Assembly (NCBI GenBank): GCA_009731375.1
Contig: BJOX01000259.1
Location: 132,998 to 179,251, forward strand
Length of the DNA: 46,254 nucleotides
Reading direction: 5' to 3'
Source of the DNA: Paulinella micropora
Lineage: Eukaryota > Cercozoa > Imbricatea > Euglyphida
Below, in pieces: positions 20,164-29,498 of the stretch; within the stretch, counting starts at the first letter, position 1; every line of letters starts with the position of its first letter. The position numbers and the translations under genes are program-made. The notes under the pieces are model-generated. The model saw nothing but the letters and a program-made list of their open reading frames with translations, had not been told where the DNA came from and searched no databases.

Positions 20164-21204
20164 TTATCTCTTGCCCACCCCTGCCGTAGCAGTACTATTG
20201 ACTGTGATCGAAAGGTCTGAGACCCCCGCAATACTATCTACTTGCGGTGTAGAAGGGGGAACAGCAACCCTAGCCGTCGGTGACTCGATACTGACTTGTG
20301 TCACCTGACCTGGCGTTGGTGTAGCCTCCATTCTTACTGTCTTATCTGCCACTGGTGCGGGTGGGGACACAGCAACCCTAGCCGTCGGTGACTCGATCTC
20401 GGCTTGTGTCACCTGACCTGGCATTGGTGTGGCCTCCGTTACCGTCACCCTATTAACTAGTGTTTCTGTTACTACTGCGCCTGTCCCGACAACTAGTCCA
20501 TCACCCTCTGCGGTGGCTATGGATTCCAACGGGTGTGCAAAACGCACCCGCTTACGTGCCCCGGAGAGTGTCCTTTCCGTTGATTGTCTAGGACTTGAAT
20601 TTGCGCTTCTTGGAGGACTTGTGTCCTGCTGGCTGGCCTTGGCCTGCACAACACATGTGACGCGTTGCTTGCGTTTGCGTTTGCGTTTGCGTGCTGTGGG
20701 CTTACCCATCTGGCTCAGGAGTGACTCCTGCCCGGGCATGTATGTCGCGAGCTTGTCGGCCGCCGGGAATTGGCTCTTGAGCATTTCGGCTTCCGCATCG
20801 AAGGTGGCGCACCAACTCGCCACGTGCCCGTTTGGCATCAGAGAGACCCGTCCGTGTTTATCAACGTCTGGGAATGGCAAGTTCATGTGTGCCTGCTGTT
20901 TCGGGCAAGGCACCCAATGGCCATCTTCCGGCCTCTTGACCTTCGACTCTCCCGCCTTGTATCTGCGTATATACCGCCTCATCGCTATTGGGTGCTGTGG
21001 GGTGCCCGGGAATGTGTGCCATCGTTGACACGACTTTCCCATGAGGCAGGGCCATACCCAAAATCGACGTTCTGGTAAGCAGTTAAAAGCCAGTGCGTGG
21101 TGAAAATAATCACACAAAGTATTAGACTTGACCGTTGGTGGGTTGCCAAGGTCGTCTAACCTCTGTACCCCGTACAGGCATCCAGCCGGACCAGGGTCGA
21201 TGGC
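20164..21204 (-). CDS. gag C-terminal region with CCCH-like zinc finger
   Basis: In frame with the preceding ORF, separated only by TGA at 21205-21207. Near the start is C-x10-C-x5-C-x3-H (cysteines of NC, PC and SC, then the His of QRWH). This is a CCCH-like finger in place of the retroviral CCHC knuckle, matched by C-x8-C-x8-C-x3-H in the second element's gag. Then follow a basic stretch (RKRKRKRKQR) and a 36-residue tandem duplication (20261-20440, units starting EATPMPGQVTQ and EATPTPGQVTQ). It ends at TAA. It probably binds the element RNA. Confidence 0.6.
   Translation of the reverse strand, partial: AIDPGPAGCLYGVQRLDDLGNPPTVKSNTLCDYFHHALAFNCLPERRFWVWPCLMGKSCQRWHTFPGTPQHPIAMRRYIRRYKAGESKVKRPEDGHWVPCPKQQAHMNLPFPDVDKHGRVSLMPNGHVASWCATFDAEAEMLKSQFPAADKLATYMPGQESLLSQMGKPTARKRKRKRKQRVTCVVQAKASQQDTSPPRSANSSPRQSTERTLSGARKRVRFAHPLESIATAEGDGLVVGTGAVVTETLVNRVTVTEATPMPGQVTQAEIESPTARVAVSPPAPVADKTVRMEATPTPGQVTQVSIESPTARVAVPPSTPQVDSIAGVSDLSITVNSTATAGVGKR
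20261..20460 (-). repeat. 108-bp tandem duplication inside gag
   Basis: ACAGCAACCCTAGCCGTCGG begins at 20261 and again at 20369, period 108 bp (36 codons), so the reading frame is preserved. Confidence 0.8.
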
Positions 21205-22434
21205 TCATGAGCTGAGAGGTTGATTGGTTTGCCGTGGGATTGTACGTGTTTTCTTTTTCTTTGTCGCCGGCTGACGTGAGGTCGGGGCCCCTTGTGTCTG
21301 GCTAACCGGCGGTGGTGTAGGGGGTAAAATGGGGGGTGGTAGGGGCGGTGGTGAGTAGAAGGGCATGCTAAACTGTGGTGCTTGGTAAGTATGAGGTGGT
21401 GATGTCAAGCCCACCGGTGGTGGAGAATGAAATCCCGAAGTGGATTGTTGGGCGTATGGGTTAGGGCTACCCCGCGCTGGAGAAGATGTAGACGCGCATG
21501 GGTTTGGAGAGTGTCGCGGCCCCTGGCCCCAATACGGGTTCGAGGAGCTCGATGAGCTCGACGACGATGACCAGTATGGGTTAGGTGAACTCGAGGCGGA
21601 TCTCTGATAGGAGCTGGACCCCGTATAAGAGTGGTCTCCCCATGAGGTGGATGTGACGAAGGACAGTATGTCGAACTGGGGTTCGTTTGCCTTGGCCTGA
21701 TTATCAGGCAACGACAATCCTACAGCCTGCATGGCCTGCAGCAAGATGTTTGCCCGCCGCATATGTTCGTCCTTGTTCGATTTAGAGCCGAAGATCTTCT
21801 TCACAAAAGTTGCATTCGACGCAGATACTTCGACCAATCGGTCAACGCGAAAACTCTGAAGCGAGAATGCGCGGTCATCGGCATCCTGTGCCTGTGACAA
21901 GACGTATCTTTCCCCCGTTGTTCGGCCTTTGGTGGTCGTTGCTCTAGCGATGCCCTTAAGGACTGCCACTAATAACATCGCCGAATCAGCACGAACTAGG
22001 GGCGTGATCAGCTTTTGTGGAAGGTCCACGATTTCGTTGTGTGGCACATCGGCTTCCCACATATGTTGTGCCATTGCCGACACCAGGTCGGCGACGATAA
22101 CAGGGTCGCACATGAAACCCCAGTTGGCCCCCTTTACAAATTGTTCGAGCAGGTAATGAGGTCGGCTGGGAGGCTTCAGTAGTCCCCCTTGGATCAATCG
22201 ACCCGCTTCCTCATCCCATTGTGGCCACTTATGCGTTAACAAGTCTTGGGATGCCCAAAGACTGGCTTTGTTGGCTAATATCTGTTTAGTGTCAGCAGCG
22301 GTTAGGCTGAACTGTCCAATCGTGTTGTCTAGACACGTATAGCCCAACAAAAGCAAAGATACCTTCGCCATAATCAATATTGACTTGCGGGTTATACTTG
22401 CTTTAGTCAAAAGTTGTGGCCTTGTCGAGCTGAG
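21205..22434 (-). CDS. gag middle region with Ser/Pro/Tyr-rich tail
   Basis: Continues the frame of 23031-22435 after TGA (22435-22437). The first ATG is at 22372, but the frame is open back to that TGA. Residues up to about 270 are helical and capsid-like in composition. The tail is low-complexity, with SPNPY repeats, a Ser run, and FYSPPPLPPPILPPTPPP before a basic end. It stops at TGA (21205-21207), after which the same frame remains open for the zinc-finger part. No domain is recognised by sequence; the gag assignment is from position and from the following finger. Confidence 0.55.
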   Translation of the reverse strand, partial: LSSTRPQLLTKASITRKSILIMAKVSLLLLGYTCLDNTIGQFSLTAADTKQILANKASLWASQDLLTHKWPQWDEEAGRLIQGGLLKPPSRPHYLLEQFVKGANWGFMCDPVIVADLVSAMAQHMWEADVPHNEIVDLPQKLITPLVRADSAMLLVAVLKGIARATTTKGRTTGERYVLSQAQDADDRAFSLQSFRVDRLVEVSASNATFVKKIFGSKSNKDEHMRRANILLQAMQAVGLSLPDNQAKANEPQFDILSFVTSTSWGDHSYTGSSSYQRSASSSPNPYWSSSSSSSSSSNPYWGQGPRHSPNPCASTSSPARGSPNPYAQQSTSGFHSPPPVGLTSPPHTYQAPQFSMPFYSPPPLPPPILPPTPPPVSQTQGAPTSRQPATKKKKTRTIPRQTNQPLSS

Positions 22435-23058
22435 TCAGAGCTCGTTCGACCAATTTGTCGTTCGCTTTCTTTTGTTCTTCCGTGGTGTTTGAAGGTCGGT
22501 TGTGTCCGCCAGCCCCTGGTTTCCCTGGGGCGGGACAACTACCGTCTTGTGAAAGAAGACGAATGTCGTTCCCTCTGGGACGACGGTTGCTCTGCCATCA
22601 TTGCCATATGTGACATGAACCTCGTTCGCTAGGCAAATTCGGAGGATGTCACTGATGGTCTGTGCTACTAACTCGCACATAGCGAGGAAGTTGCACCAAT
22701 AGAGCTTGACTGCCGGATGGGGAGCGATTTTCTTTTCCACCGCCTTACCACCTCTAACCGCCTTTTCAAACACCATGTTGGCCTTGAAGTATTTGAACGT
22801 CGTCGCCATCCTACTCACCCAGGTCCACTGATGCTGTTCGATTGTATCAAGCAGCTCGTTAAGGGTGTCCCGGGCTTGGGCAGCTGCTGTTGAATCGTCC
22901 TCAGAGGGGAGAAGCTGTTTCTTCCAGCTCTTGTGCTCTGTGAGGGTGAGATTCCAAATTGCAACCGCAGCACTCAGGTTTCGTGCTGAAACTATATTCC
23001 AAGCTTGTATCTCCGAGATAAACACCAGCAACCCTGCCGAGTTGGGCCACTTTGTGTC
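22435..23058 (-). CDS. gag N-terminal region, second segment
   Basis: 198 codons from the first Met, helical in composition (for example LLDTIEQHQWTWVSRMATTF), ending at TGA-CTC (22435-22440). It continues the ORF 23519-23064 after a frameshift near 23075. With 22434-20164 it forms one frame of about 950 codons interrupted only by two TGA codons. Confidence 0.5.
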   Translation of the reverse strand, partial: DTKWPNSAGLLVFISEIQAWNIVSARNLSAAVAIWNLTLTEHKSWKKQLLPSEDDSTAAAQARDTLNELLDTIEQHQWTWVSRMATTFKYFKANMVFEKAVRGGKAVEKKIAPHPAVKLYWCNFLAMCELVAQTISDILRICLANEVHVTYGNDGRATVVPEGTTFVFFHKTVVVPPQGNQGLADTTDLQTPRKNKRKRTTNWSNEL

Positions 23059-23063
23059 TGTAG

Positions 23064-23677
23064 CTAGTTCTTATCTGGGTCCTGTGTGAAAGGAAAAAGG
23101 AGAGAGGGTTGCAGATCCTTTTTCTCGACGAATAAGGTATTCGGCAGAGCTGGATACCTTTGGTGGTTTATCTGCCACGCCTCGTCTAATATGGAGTCAC
23201 GCACGGTTGCCAGAACCCTGTAGAGGTCCATAACATGATGTATGGTAGCGGTACCATTTGCAGTAAGGCTCGGATTGAACAAATGCATTAGTCCAATAGC
23301 CCCTTGTATCGAGGGTTCCTTGAACATACACCTGTACCACGTTGCCTTTTCGTACGTATTATTCGGGAAAAGATGCATCGAGTTTTCGTTTGGGCCATGT
23401 TCCTCGTCATCTTGAGGGTTGCCTGGCCATCCCTCGGCTGGGCCTCGGTATCGGTCCAGCACCACCTTCATTTGAATGCACGAGCCGGAATTACCAACCC
23501 ATTGTCGGGCCCTCTCCATGGGGAGCGAGGGACAGGTTCCTCCTGTGCTCGTCCTCCTCCCCTTGCGGGAGTGGTAAAACCGCCGCCTGTGGCGGGCGTG
23601 TCGTTACCGTCTGCTTCGTCAGACATGTCGAGTTTTATAGCGATGGATGATCTCGTTTTAGTGCCTATCCACGCCAT
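23064..23677 (-). CDS. gag N-terminal region, first segment
   Basis: Two overlapping frames, 23677-23468 (starts MAWIGTKTRSS) and 23519-23064. The first contains a Gly/Thr/Pro-rich linker and the second a helical protein (MHLFNPSLTANGTATIHHVM). A frameshift around 23490-23520 would join them. MAWIGTK at 23677 is a plausible start of the gag polyprotein: it is the first ATG after a leader without long frames. No family motif. Confidence 0.45.
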
Positions 23678-23699
23678 GTTCAGTGTGCCCCTGAAGGGT

Positions 23700-25260
23700 T
23701 GAAACGAGCAGATGGAGTCGTATGTTCTCGTGTTGGGTAAGTGTGCTGTTGTGTTTGTCTTTTGTTGTCGTGTGTTCTGTTCACTGTGTCGTCAATGCTT
23801 GTGTCAAGCACGATGTTATACAACCGACAACCAACTCACACCCAACACAACAATCAACAAATAACAGTCAAGGAATTGGTGGACTCACCCTCCCCCTCTG
23901 TCGGGGGAAGCCTTGCTGTTCCTTCTGCCAAGCCAGACGATGTGTACGTGTGCACCCTGACAAAGTACACCACACTTGTGCTTCACAAACAAGTCGGTTA
24001 GCAACCTTACTCCACCCTCGTGCGTACACAATCAAGAATCGTTCAAAAAGGTTTTCAATGATCCTTTCTGGGCTCAGCCCAATAGGTCACTGTTATTGTA
24101 CTGTTGTGAAAGAACCTTTCCCAACTCAAAAACCAACCGAAGCTTTGCCTTTTTGAGTTATGGGGGGTGTGTTTGCGAGTGTTCTCGTGCGTGTGTATGT
24201 GTTTGTGTGTACCGAGTGTTGCTGACTCTTCACACAACAACGGCTGATGCCTTGTGAGTTGCTCGGTGTCTGAGTTTTTGTTCTTGGTGACCTATTTGAC
24301 ACCACACACACGTTGATAGTGCTTGGGTGTGATGTGAGGTGTGTGTCTCGTCTGTGTGTCTGCGAGAGTGTGTATGCCTGTATGTGTACCGAGTGCTGGT
24401 GACTCTTCACACACTTGTCGTTGATGTCTTAGGAGCTGCTCGGTATCCGAGTTCTTGTCCTTGCTGACCTTGGTGACACCACACAACACGTTTGGAGTGT
24501 TTGAGTGTGATGTGGGGTGTGTGTTTCGTTGTTTGTGAACAAAAATGAAAATTGTTCCCAAAACACACTCCTTTTTAGCCGCCCTGTCTTCAATTTACAC
24601 TCAACTCCCCCGGCCTATGTCTTAATAGACTGACCTACCACCCCTTTGAGAGATGGCTACCTTCTTTGGTGTGGGATGGGTGTTGTTTGTATAAACAGGT
24701 TTTATGCCAAAGGAATAGGATTCTGTACGTGTGTTGTTTGTTTGTTTTCCTTCTGCCTCGTTGCACGTATTGACGTGTCAACAACGTTTGTGTGTGTTAC
24801 GTGTTTGTGGCAGTGCAAACAAGAGTTAGAGCGTGTAATTGTTGGTTATTCTCCCCGTGAGGAGTATGTGTAGGTATACGTGTAGAAGTGTTGACAGAAC
24901 TGATAAGAGGGTGTTTTCCTTCTCCTTGTGTGTGTTTGTTCAGCACTCCTCTGTCTCGACAATGTGTCGACAAGCACACCAGTGAGCCCCCTAATGTTTC
25001 TGTCCCACTAAGTACACTTTCTATGCCTCCCTACACACTCCAAACACACTGCCTGAGGTATCAAAATCGTACACACAATGAGTGTCTTGTCGTGCCGCTT
25101 TATGGGCCTCTGTGCAAGATTTTACCGTTTTTGTGCACTGCAAGCTACTAACACCTCCCCAACTCTTTTCCTACACTCCTCCACTACCTTTCCTTCTTGC
25201 TTTGCTTAGGGGAGTGGCTATTTTTCAAATTGCTGAATTGAAATTTGGAGGATATGAAAA
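23700..25260 (-). other. 1.6-kb 5' leader of the Ty3-like element with a 178-bp tandem duplication
   Basis: Between the candidate PBS and gag. Two copies of a unit starting GTACCGAGTG lie at about 24207 and 24385 (period near 178 bp), each with CTCTTCACAC and GTGACAC/TGACACCACAC blocks. No credible gene is seen. A leader of this length could carry packaging and translation signals. Confidence 0.5.
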
Positions 25261-25276
25261 TCTAGGCTGGGACTCC
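25261..25276 (-). promoter_or_regulatory. candidate tRNA primer-binding site
   Basis: On the minus strand TGGAGTCCCAGCCTAG begins four bases after the 5' LTR end. It starts with TGG, the complement of a tRNA 3' CCA. The matching tRNA was not identified. Confidence 0.5.
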
Positions 25277-25280
25277 ACTT

Positions 25281-25663
25281 TTGTCGGTTATAATCAAAAG
25301 ATATTATTTAATGTAAGCCGGGGTATTTATCCTTCCAATTCCACAGCAATCTGAGAATAACCTAATCTTCCTCCTCTACAAAGAGAGGAAACCAGTATGG
25401 CGGAAAATGTAGGAGACTGTCAGAGCCACGAAACAAAAAGGAAAAAGAGAGGCATTTCCGGCTAGTGTCACCCCTAACGACAATATTATACTGCTTAAAA
25501 AAGTAGTACCGGTTATGAATCGTAATATTATCGTTTTCAACCGGCTCAAAAGTATATAAATAAAAACGGATATAACTACATTTTAAAGAGATATAGCTCT
25601 TTTATACATCACTGTGTATAGGGGTATAAGAAAAGGTCGCATATTTACCTATCTGCACCTACA
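25281..25663 (-). repeat. 5' LTR of the Ty3/Gypsy-like element
   Basis: 383-bp partner of 9739-10122. On the element strand it runs TGTAGG...CCGACA. A TATTTATATA box-like stretch lies around 25550-25562 on that strand, and TATAAATA on the other. Directly right of it the sequence changes to a different repeat family. Confidence 0.85.
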
Positions 25664-26148
25664 GAATACTAGTTACTATGATGGCCTACACTGTAGAAAC
25701 TTTATTAAGAAAAGGGCGCCAAGGGAACGGCCCGAATACATACTAGGCCGGACATAAGTAATGGCTCTAACGACACGCATTACATATGCCGGACCATACT
25801 GACTAACCGATTAATTATATTAATAGGTCTAACACCTTAAGAAGTTGAACAGTATAGAGGGTATTATAACTTGAGCCGGTTTAATGTCTCCCAGGCGTCC
25901 CCAGTTGACTATCTAACCAGCTTCAAACGTCCTTTAATAGGTAATTCAATCAATACAGACAAAAGACCGCCAAACAAACGAAACAGCCGTTGCAGGTCAC
26001 TAAGTCATAAAATAAAAGGTATCCACACAGAACATATTGGCATTGGTGCCACCAATGCCACACACACCAGTAAATATCCCTTTTTCCTTACTATGAACTA
26101 TTAATATTAACTAACGCATATACCGGTTGTATTAATCCCATCACCTAG
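25664..26148. other. AT-rich repeat remnant, possible 3' LTR of the Copia-like element
   Basis: No gene. 25670-25860 is a diverged relative of 385-800. It lies just beyond the purine tract that follows the Copia-like RNase H, so it is positioned as a 3' LTR, but no matching 5' LTR was found to the right of 31120. Confidence 0.35.
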
Positions 26149-26154
26149 TTCACT

Positions 26155-26172
26155 TCCCAAGCTCCCCCTTGA
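26155..26172 (-). promoter_or_regulatory. candidate polypurine tract of the Copia-like element
   Basis: On the minus strand AAGGGGGAGCTTGGGAAG is followed by TGAACT, a plausible LTR start. Confidence 0.35.
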
Positions 26173-26248
26173 TGGCATTAATACCAACTCTCAAACACAA
26201 AAGGTCCTATTGTGCGCCTCACCGTTCACTGTTGCGCAATCCTCTCAA

Positions 26249-26939
26249 TCAACTTCGAGTACTTTGGTCCCCGCTGCCGCTTAGTATTGACATCACCATA
26301 CTTGTCTGCGGAATCAATCTTCTCCAACATTGGCCCCCGGCCTTCCCGACCAGAATCATAGCATTGACATAAGCGTAGCGCAGGTCAATGTGATCCAACT
26401 TCTGACGGTAAATGTTGATCAATGGCTGCCTTGTTATCTTCGTATACCACAGGTGGTTTCCCCCACCCTTGCTTGGCCAAGTCCTTGGCCACTTTTCCTC
26501 CTGCAATCCCGTTGATGAAGTTTGCTATCTTCTCCTGGCCATGTAGACACGCATCCAGCGCGTAGATCTCGGCCTCGCAGGTCGATTCTTCCGGAGACGC
26601 CTCCAATGGCATGCGTACATGATCCTCCGGCATCTTTTCCTCTGGGGGCGGCAACGTCCCCACCGCCTCCGCTTGCAGATCCTGCTGCTTTGCTAACAGC
26701 TTCTCCCGCCTTTCCTTGCCCCGCGGTCCACGCGGCTTCGGTAATTCCACAGTGATGGTGCGCTTCATGCACACCGGGTGCACCGACCCCCCTAGCATGA
26801 AGTGGATTACTGCGAGTCGGGCGCGTCGATCGCCCCAATCTCCCTTCCAATTCGCATCCGGGTACGATGTCAGGCGAGTGCTATCCTTTTGGTAGAACCG
26901 GATTCCCCGCCTGGCCGTACCCTGAAGGTAACGCATCAC
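26249..26939 (-). pseudogene. Copia-class RNase H domain, frameshifted
   Basis: Frame 26939-26385 starts MMRYLQGTARRGI and shows DANWKGDWGDRRAR, then CEAEIYALDACLHG with the Glu of the active site, and VVYEDNKAAI. Near 26400 the reading shifts to frame 26506-26249, which has KLDHIDLRYAYVNAMI, the usual ending block of Copia polyproteins. An insert of about 50 residues rich in Pro/Glu/Lys sits between the first two motifs, which is longer than usual. Confidence 0.75.
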
Positions 26940-27112
26940 CTGTTACGCCTCTTGAAAGGGGAACTCCTCAGGTTTTGAGGTATAGCGAGCCATCTCGGCC
27001 ACCGGCCCAAGCGTGTCATGCCGAGTCACCCGCACCCAGATAAGTATCCCGCAGATATGATAAGGCGAGAACTCCTCCAGTACACTTGGTACTCCCACCC
27101 TGCACCCGGGCA

Positions 27113-28126
27113 TCAGCCATGGCGAATCCACAGACGATAAGTCTTGGTCTTTAGACGCTCGCTGGCTTCCTTGATGAACGTTTCCTGAAACAACTTGATG
27201 GTCCGGCCCAACTCCGGATGCCTGCCGTCCTCGATGTCGATTCCAACCACACCTGTTGGTAGTTCGCTCTTGAACACCTTGAAGCGGCTTTCCCCTGCCG
27301 CCCGGAACTCCTCCTTAAAGTTTGCCTTTTCGCTGCTGAAGCCCATCATGATGTCATCCACATGGACGAACCTAATGTCGGGCTTATCCTGCCCCGAACG
27401 CCAACGGAAGAAGAAGAAGCACGGAAACGCTTTGTGCTGCTCGTATCCTTGCGACACCATAAAAGGCACCAGCACTTGCATCCACCACTTTCTTCCCGCA
27501 TCCGGTCTCCCGTAGAGCGCCCTTACCATTTCCCAGACATACCCCTCCTCTTCAAAGCCGAACGGTGGTACCAGGTAGGTAGGTCGCATTCCCGCTTCTT
27601 CAACCTCGGCCTCTATGTAGGCCGTGCCTACATCGAACTTGCCCAATACTAGGTCGTAGAACGTCACCAACATGAAGAAGCCAAGTATAGTCATGGTGCA
27701 GGGGGTCGGGAAAGTGCGTTGCCCATAGTGTTCTCCTTGAACCATGGAGTACCCCTTTGCCACCAGCCTACTCTTGTACTTTGTCACTTTCCCTCCCGAT
27801 TCCTTTGTCGCATCGGCGTATCGTCCCCGGCACAAGTCCCGCGCCGGTACTGACTCCCTCTTGCTCCTCCATAAACATCCTTGCGCCCACAGGGTAGCGA
27901 TTTCTTGGGCTCGAGCATCCTCGAACTTTCCGGAAGCAGTAGCTTCCTTCTCCGCCACCGGACGAGTAAACGTAGCCGCCAGCGCCCGTTCACGTACTGC
28001 CCACTTAAGGATTTCCGTGTCTAGCATTCTCTCAACTTCGTTTTCTGTTTCCTCGCCTTCGAAGCGCACGAAATGAGCCGGCTGCAGCTTCTTGCCTTTG
28101 CGAATGGGATCACACTCCCCTTCCAC
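27113..28126 (-). CDS. Copia-class reverse transcriptase
   Basis: 337 codons. YKSRLVAKGYSMVQGEHY (117-134), GKFDVGTAYIEAEV with Asp165, PPFGFEEEGYVWEMVRALYG (187-206) and RFVHVDDIMMGFSS with the VDD box at 256-258 are Copia RT hallmarks. It would copy element RNA into DNA. The N-terminal 110 residues are the integrase-RT linker. The C-terminal end leaves the RT alignment near 27150, and the connection to RNase H (27112-26940) is frameshifted. Confidence 0.85.
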   Translation of the reverse strand: MEGECDPIRKGKKLQPAHFVRFEGEETENEVERMLDTEILKWAVRERALAATFTRPVAEKEATASGKFEDARAQEIATLWAQGCLWRSKRESVPARDLCRGRYADATKESGGKVTKYKSRLVAKGYSMVQGEHYGQRTFPTPCTMTILGFFMLVTFYDLVLGKFDVGTAYIEAEVEEAGMRPTYLVPPFGFEEEGYVWEMVRALYGRPDAGRKWWMQVLVPFMVSQGYEQHKAFPCFFFFRWRSGQDKPDIRFVHVDDIMMGFSSEKANFKEEFRAAGESRFKVFKSELPTGVVGIDIEDGRHPELGRTIKLFQETFIKEASERLKTKTYRLWIRHG

Positions 28127-28294
28127 AGCAGCCTTCCGGGTCCTACTCTTCCACTCCGGGCCATAGGTCCGCTTGGCCTAATTCCAACCCCACTCCTTCG
28201 CCGGCACTTCAACGCTCATACCGCGGGTCACCTCCCGCTTTTCGTCCGTTGGCTCCTTCGGCTCAGGCTGTCTTAACTTTCCTTCTTCTTCGAA

Positions 28295-28699
28295 TTATAG
28301 CTCCTCCATGTCATCACTGATCGGAGAACCGAGAGCCTCGTCCACCTTCAGTCCGGCGGCCTTCCATATTTGAATTATGATAGGCCATGCGGGCTGATCC
28401 TCGTCAAAGTTGATTACATCCCGCCATCGCTTGATCTCCCCCTGGACCAGCACTACGTGCGCTGAGGTCTCCAGGTCTAGCCCCATCCAAGCGGCCGGCA
28501 ACGAGCGATCTTCCTCCTTCCTCAACCCATGGTACTTTTTGTCGAGTACTACGTGACAGAGGCACCCGAAGGTGTGCAACAATGATAGCCACTCCACTTC
28601 CTTCTCATAAGGGAACATGGTGAACAACCTCGGCTCCTTGCCTCCCGGTGGCGGTGTTAGGTTGTGTAGCAATCCAACGTGCATTAGCGCATAGCCCAA
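28295..28699 (-). CDS. Copia-class integrase C-terminal segment
   Basis: 134 codons. MFPYEKEVEWLSLLHTFGCLCHVV matches in pattern the block after the integrase core of Copia elements (a TPYE-like motif, then HxFGCxxxV); the shorter core here is LLHTFGCLCHVVL. It ends in an acidic tail leading toward RT. A frameshift at about 28690 separates it from the catalytic core. Confidence 0.6.
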   Translation of the reverse strand: MGYALMHVGLLHNLTPPPGGKEPRLFTMFPYEKEVEWLSLLHTFGCLCHVVLDKKYHGLRKEEDRSLPAAWMGLDLETSAHVVLVQGEIKRWRDVINFDEDQPAWPIIIQIWKAAGLKVDEALGSPISDDMEEL

Positions 28700-29442
28700 G
28701 TACCCATAGGGAACTGCGCCCTCTTTAGCAGCTTCCTCGCGCCTGTCCAGATATGCTTCTGCGAGACTTCCAAGAATGCCTGCTTGTTAGGGTCGTTCCT
28801 TAGTAATACCGCATACCGCGGTCGCACCCCCACACTCTCGATCATGTCATTGAACACTTGCGTCGTTGGTAGGCTCCGTCCCCGCGTATCTGCTTCACCC
28901 TTGTTGCCCGTCTGGGCTCTGCTCCTTCGGAACACCTTGCTTGCCACCAGAGACTGCCGCTGCATCTCCGCGTTCAACAGCAACTCCAAGTTGGTGTACC
29001 CCACGGTATCCTCCACCATCGCCATTAGGCATCGCTCCCCGTTGAGTAGCGGTCTTGCCAGTAGGGCTCAGCCTGAAGTATCCACCGACCAACCCTTACC
29101 CTTCTCCTTCATTCGCGTCCCATGCGCGTTCGAGCGATGAGGCGGCTTTTGTGCGCCGCCCGCCGGGCACTCTAGACACTACTTACTAACGTCCTTGTTG
29201 ACGTACGCGTTTACTAACTTCACGTCATGCGCCTTCGCAATGGCTTGCAACTTAGCGGCAGCGGGATCATGGAATATCCGATGAAGTAGCCCCATGTCCC
29301 ATTCCTTCTTCCGAACCTCATTGGTAGTCCAGAAGGCAGCTTGCTGCTCTTCCGTCGAGCCCGATTGGAAACGGATCACGGAATCTTCCATGTCGAAGTA
29401 TAGGAGGGCGTCCTTTTCCTCCTCCTTTACGTCCGGGACCAC
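28684..29442 (-). pseudogene. Copia-class GAG-pre-integrase and integrase core with two in-frame stops
   Basis: One frame runs from 29442 to 28684, interrupted by TAG (29179-29181) and TGA (29068-29070). Before the TAG it has a pre-integrase-like LLHRIFHDPAAAKLQAIA. After it come CLECPAGG and GWSVDTSG with the first catalytic Asp. After the TGA it has CLMAMVEDTVGYTNLELL with the second Asp. The third, acidic region is weak. The interruptions indicate decay, but the TGA sits inside an otherwise well kept block. Confidence 0.6.
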
Positions 29443-29498
29443 CGCCCTAGTGATTTAGTGCGAATCCTTTTGCAAAACCAGCGTATATCCGTCTAGCA

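Larger units (their letters stand above)
9739..25663 (-). mobile_element. 15.9-kb Ty3/Gypsy-class LTR retrotransposon with extra ORFs after pol
   Basis: Minus-strand element. Order from the 5' LTR at 25281-25663: candidate PBS, 1.6-kb leader, gag region (about 23677-20164), protease (19796-19245), linker, RT (18439-17615), RNase H (17480-16233), integrase (16221-14348), an 0.85-kb gap, an extra ORF region (13501-10829), 3' UTR, PPT and 3' LTR. The order PR-RT-RH-IN is that of Ty3/Gypsy elements. Its length is well above the 5-10 kb usual for the class. Several frameshifts and a TGA inside RT suggest this copy is inactive, unless some interruptions are sequencing indels or recoding sites. Confidence 0.85.
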
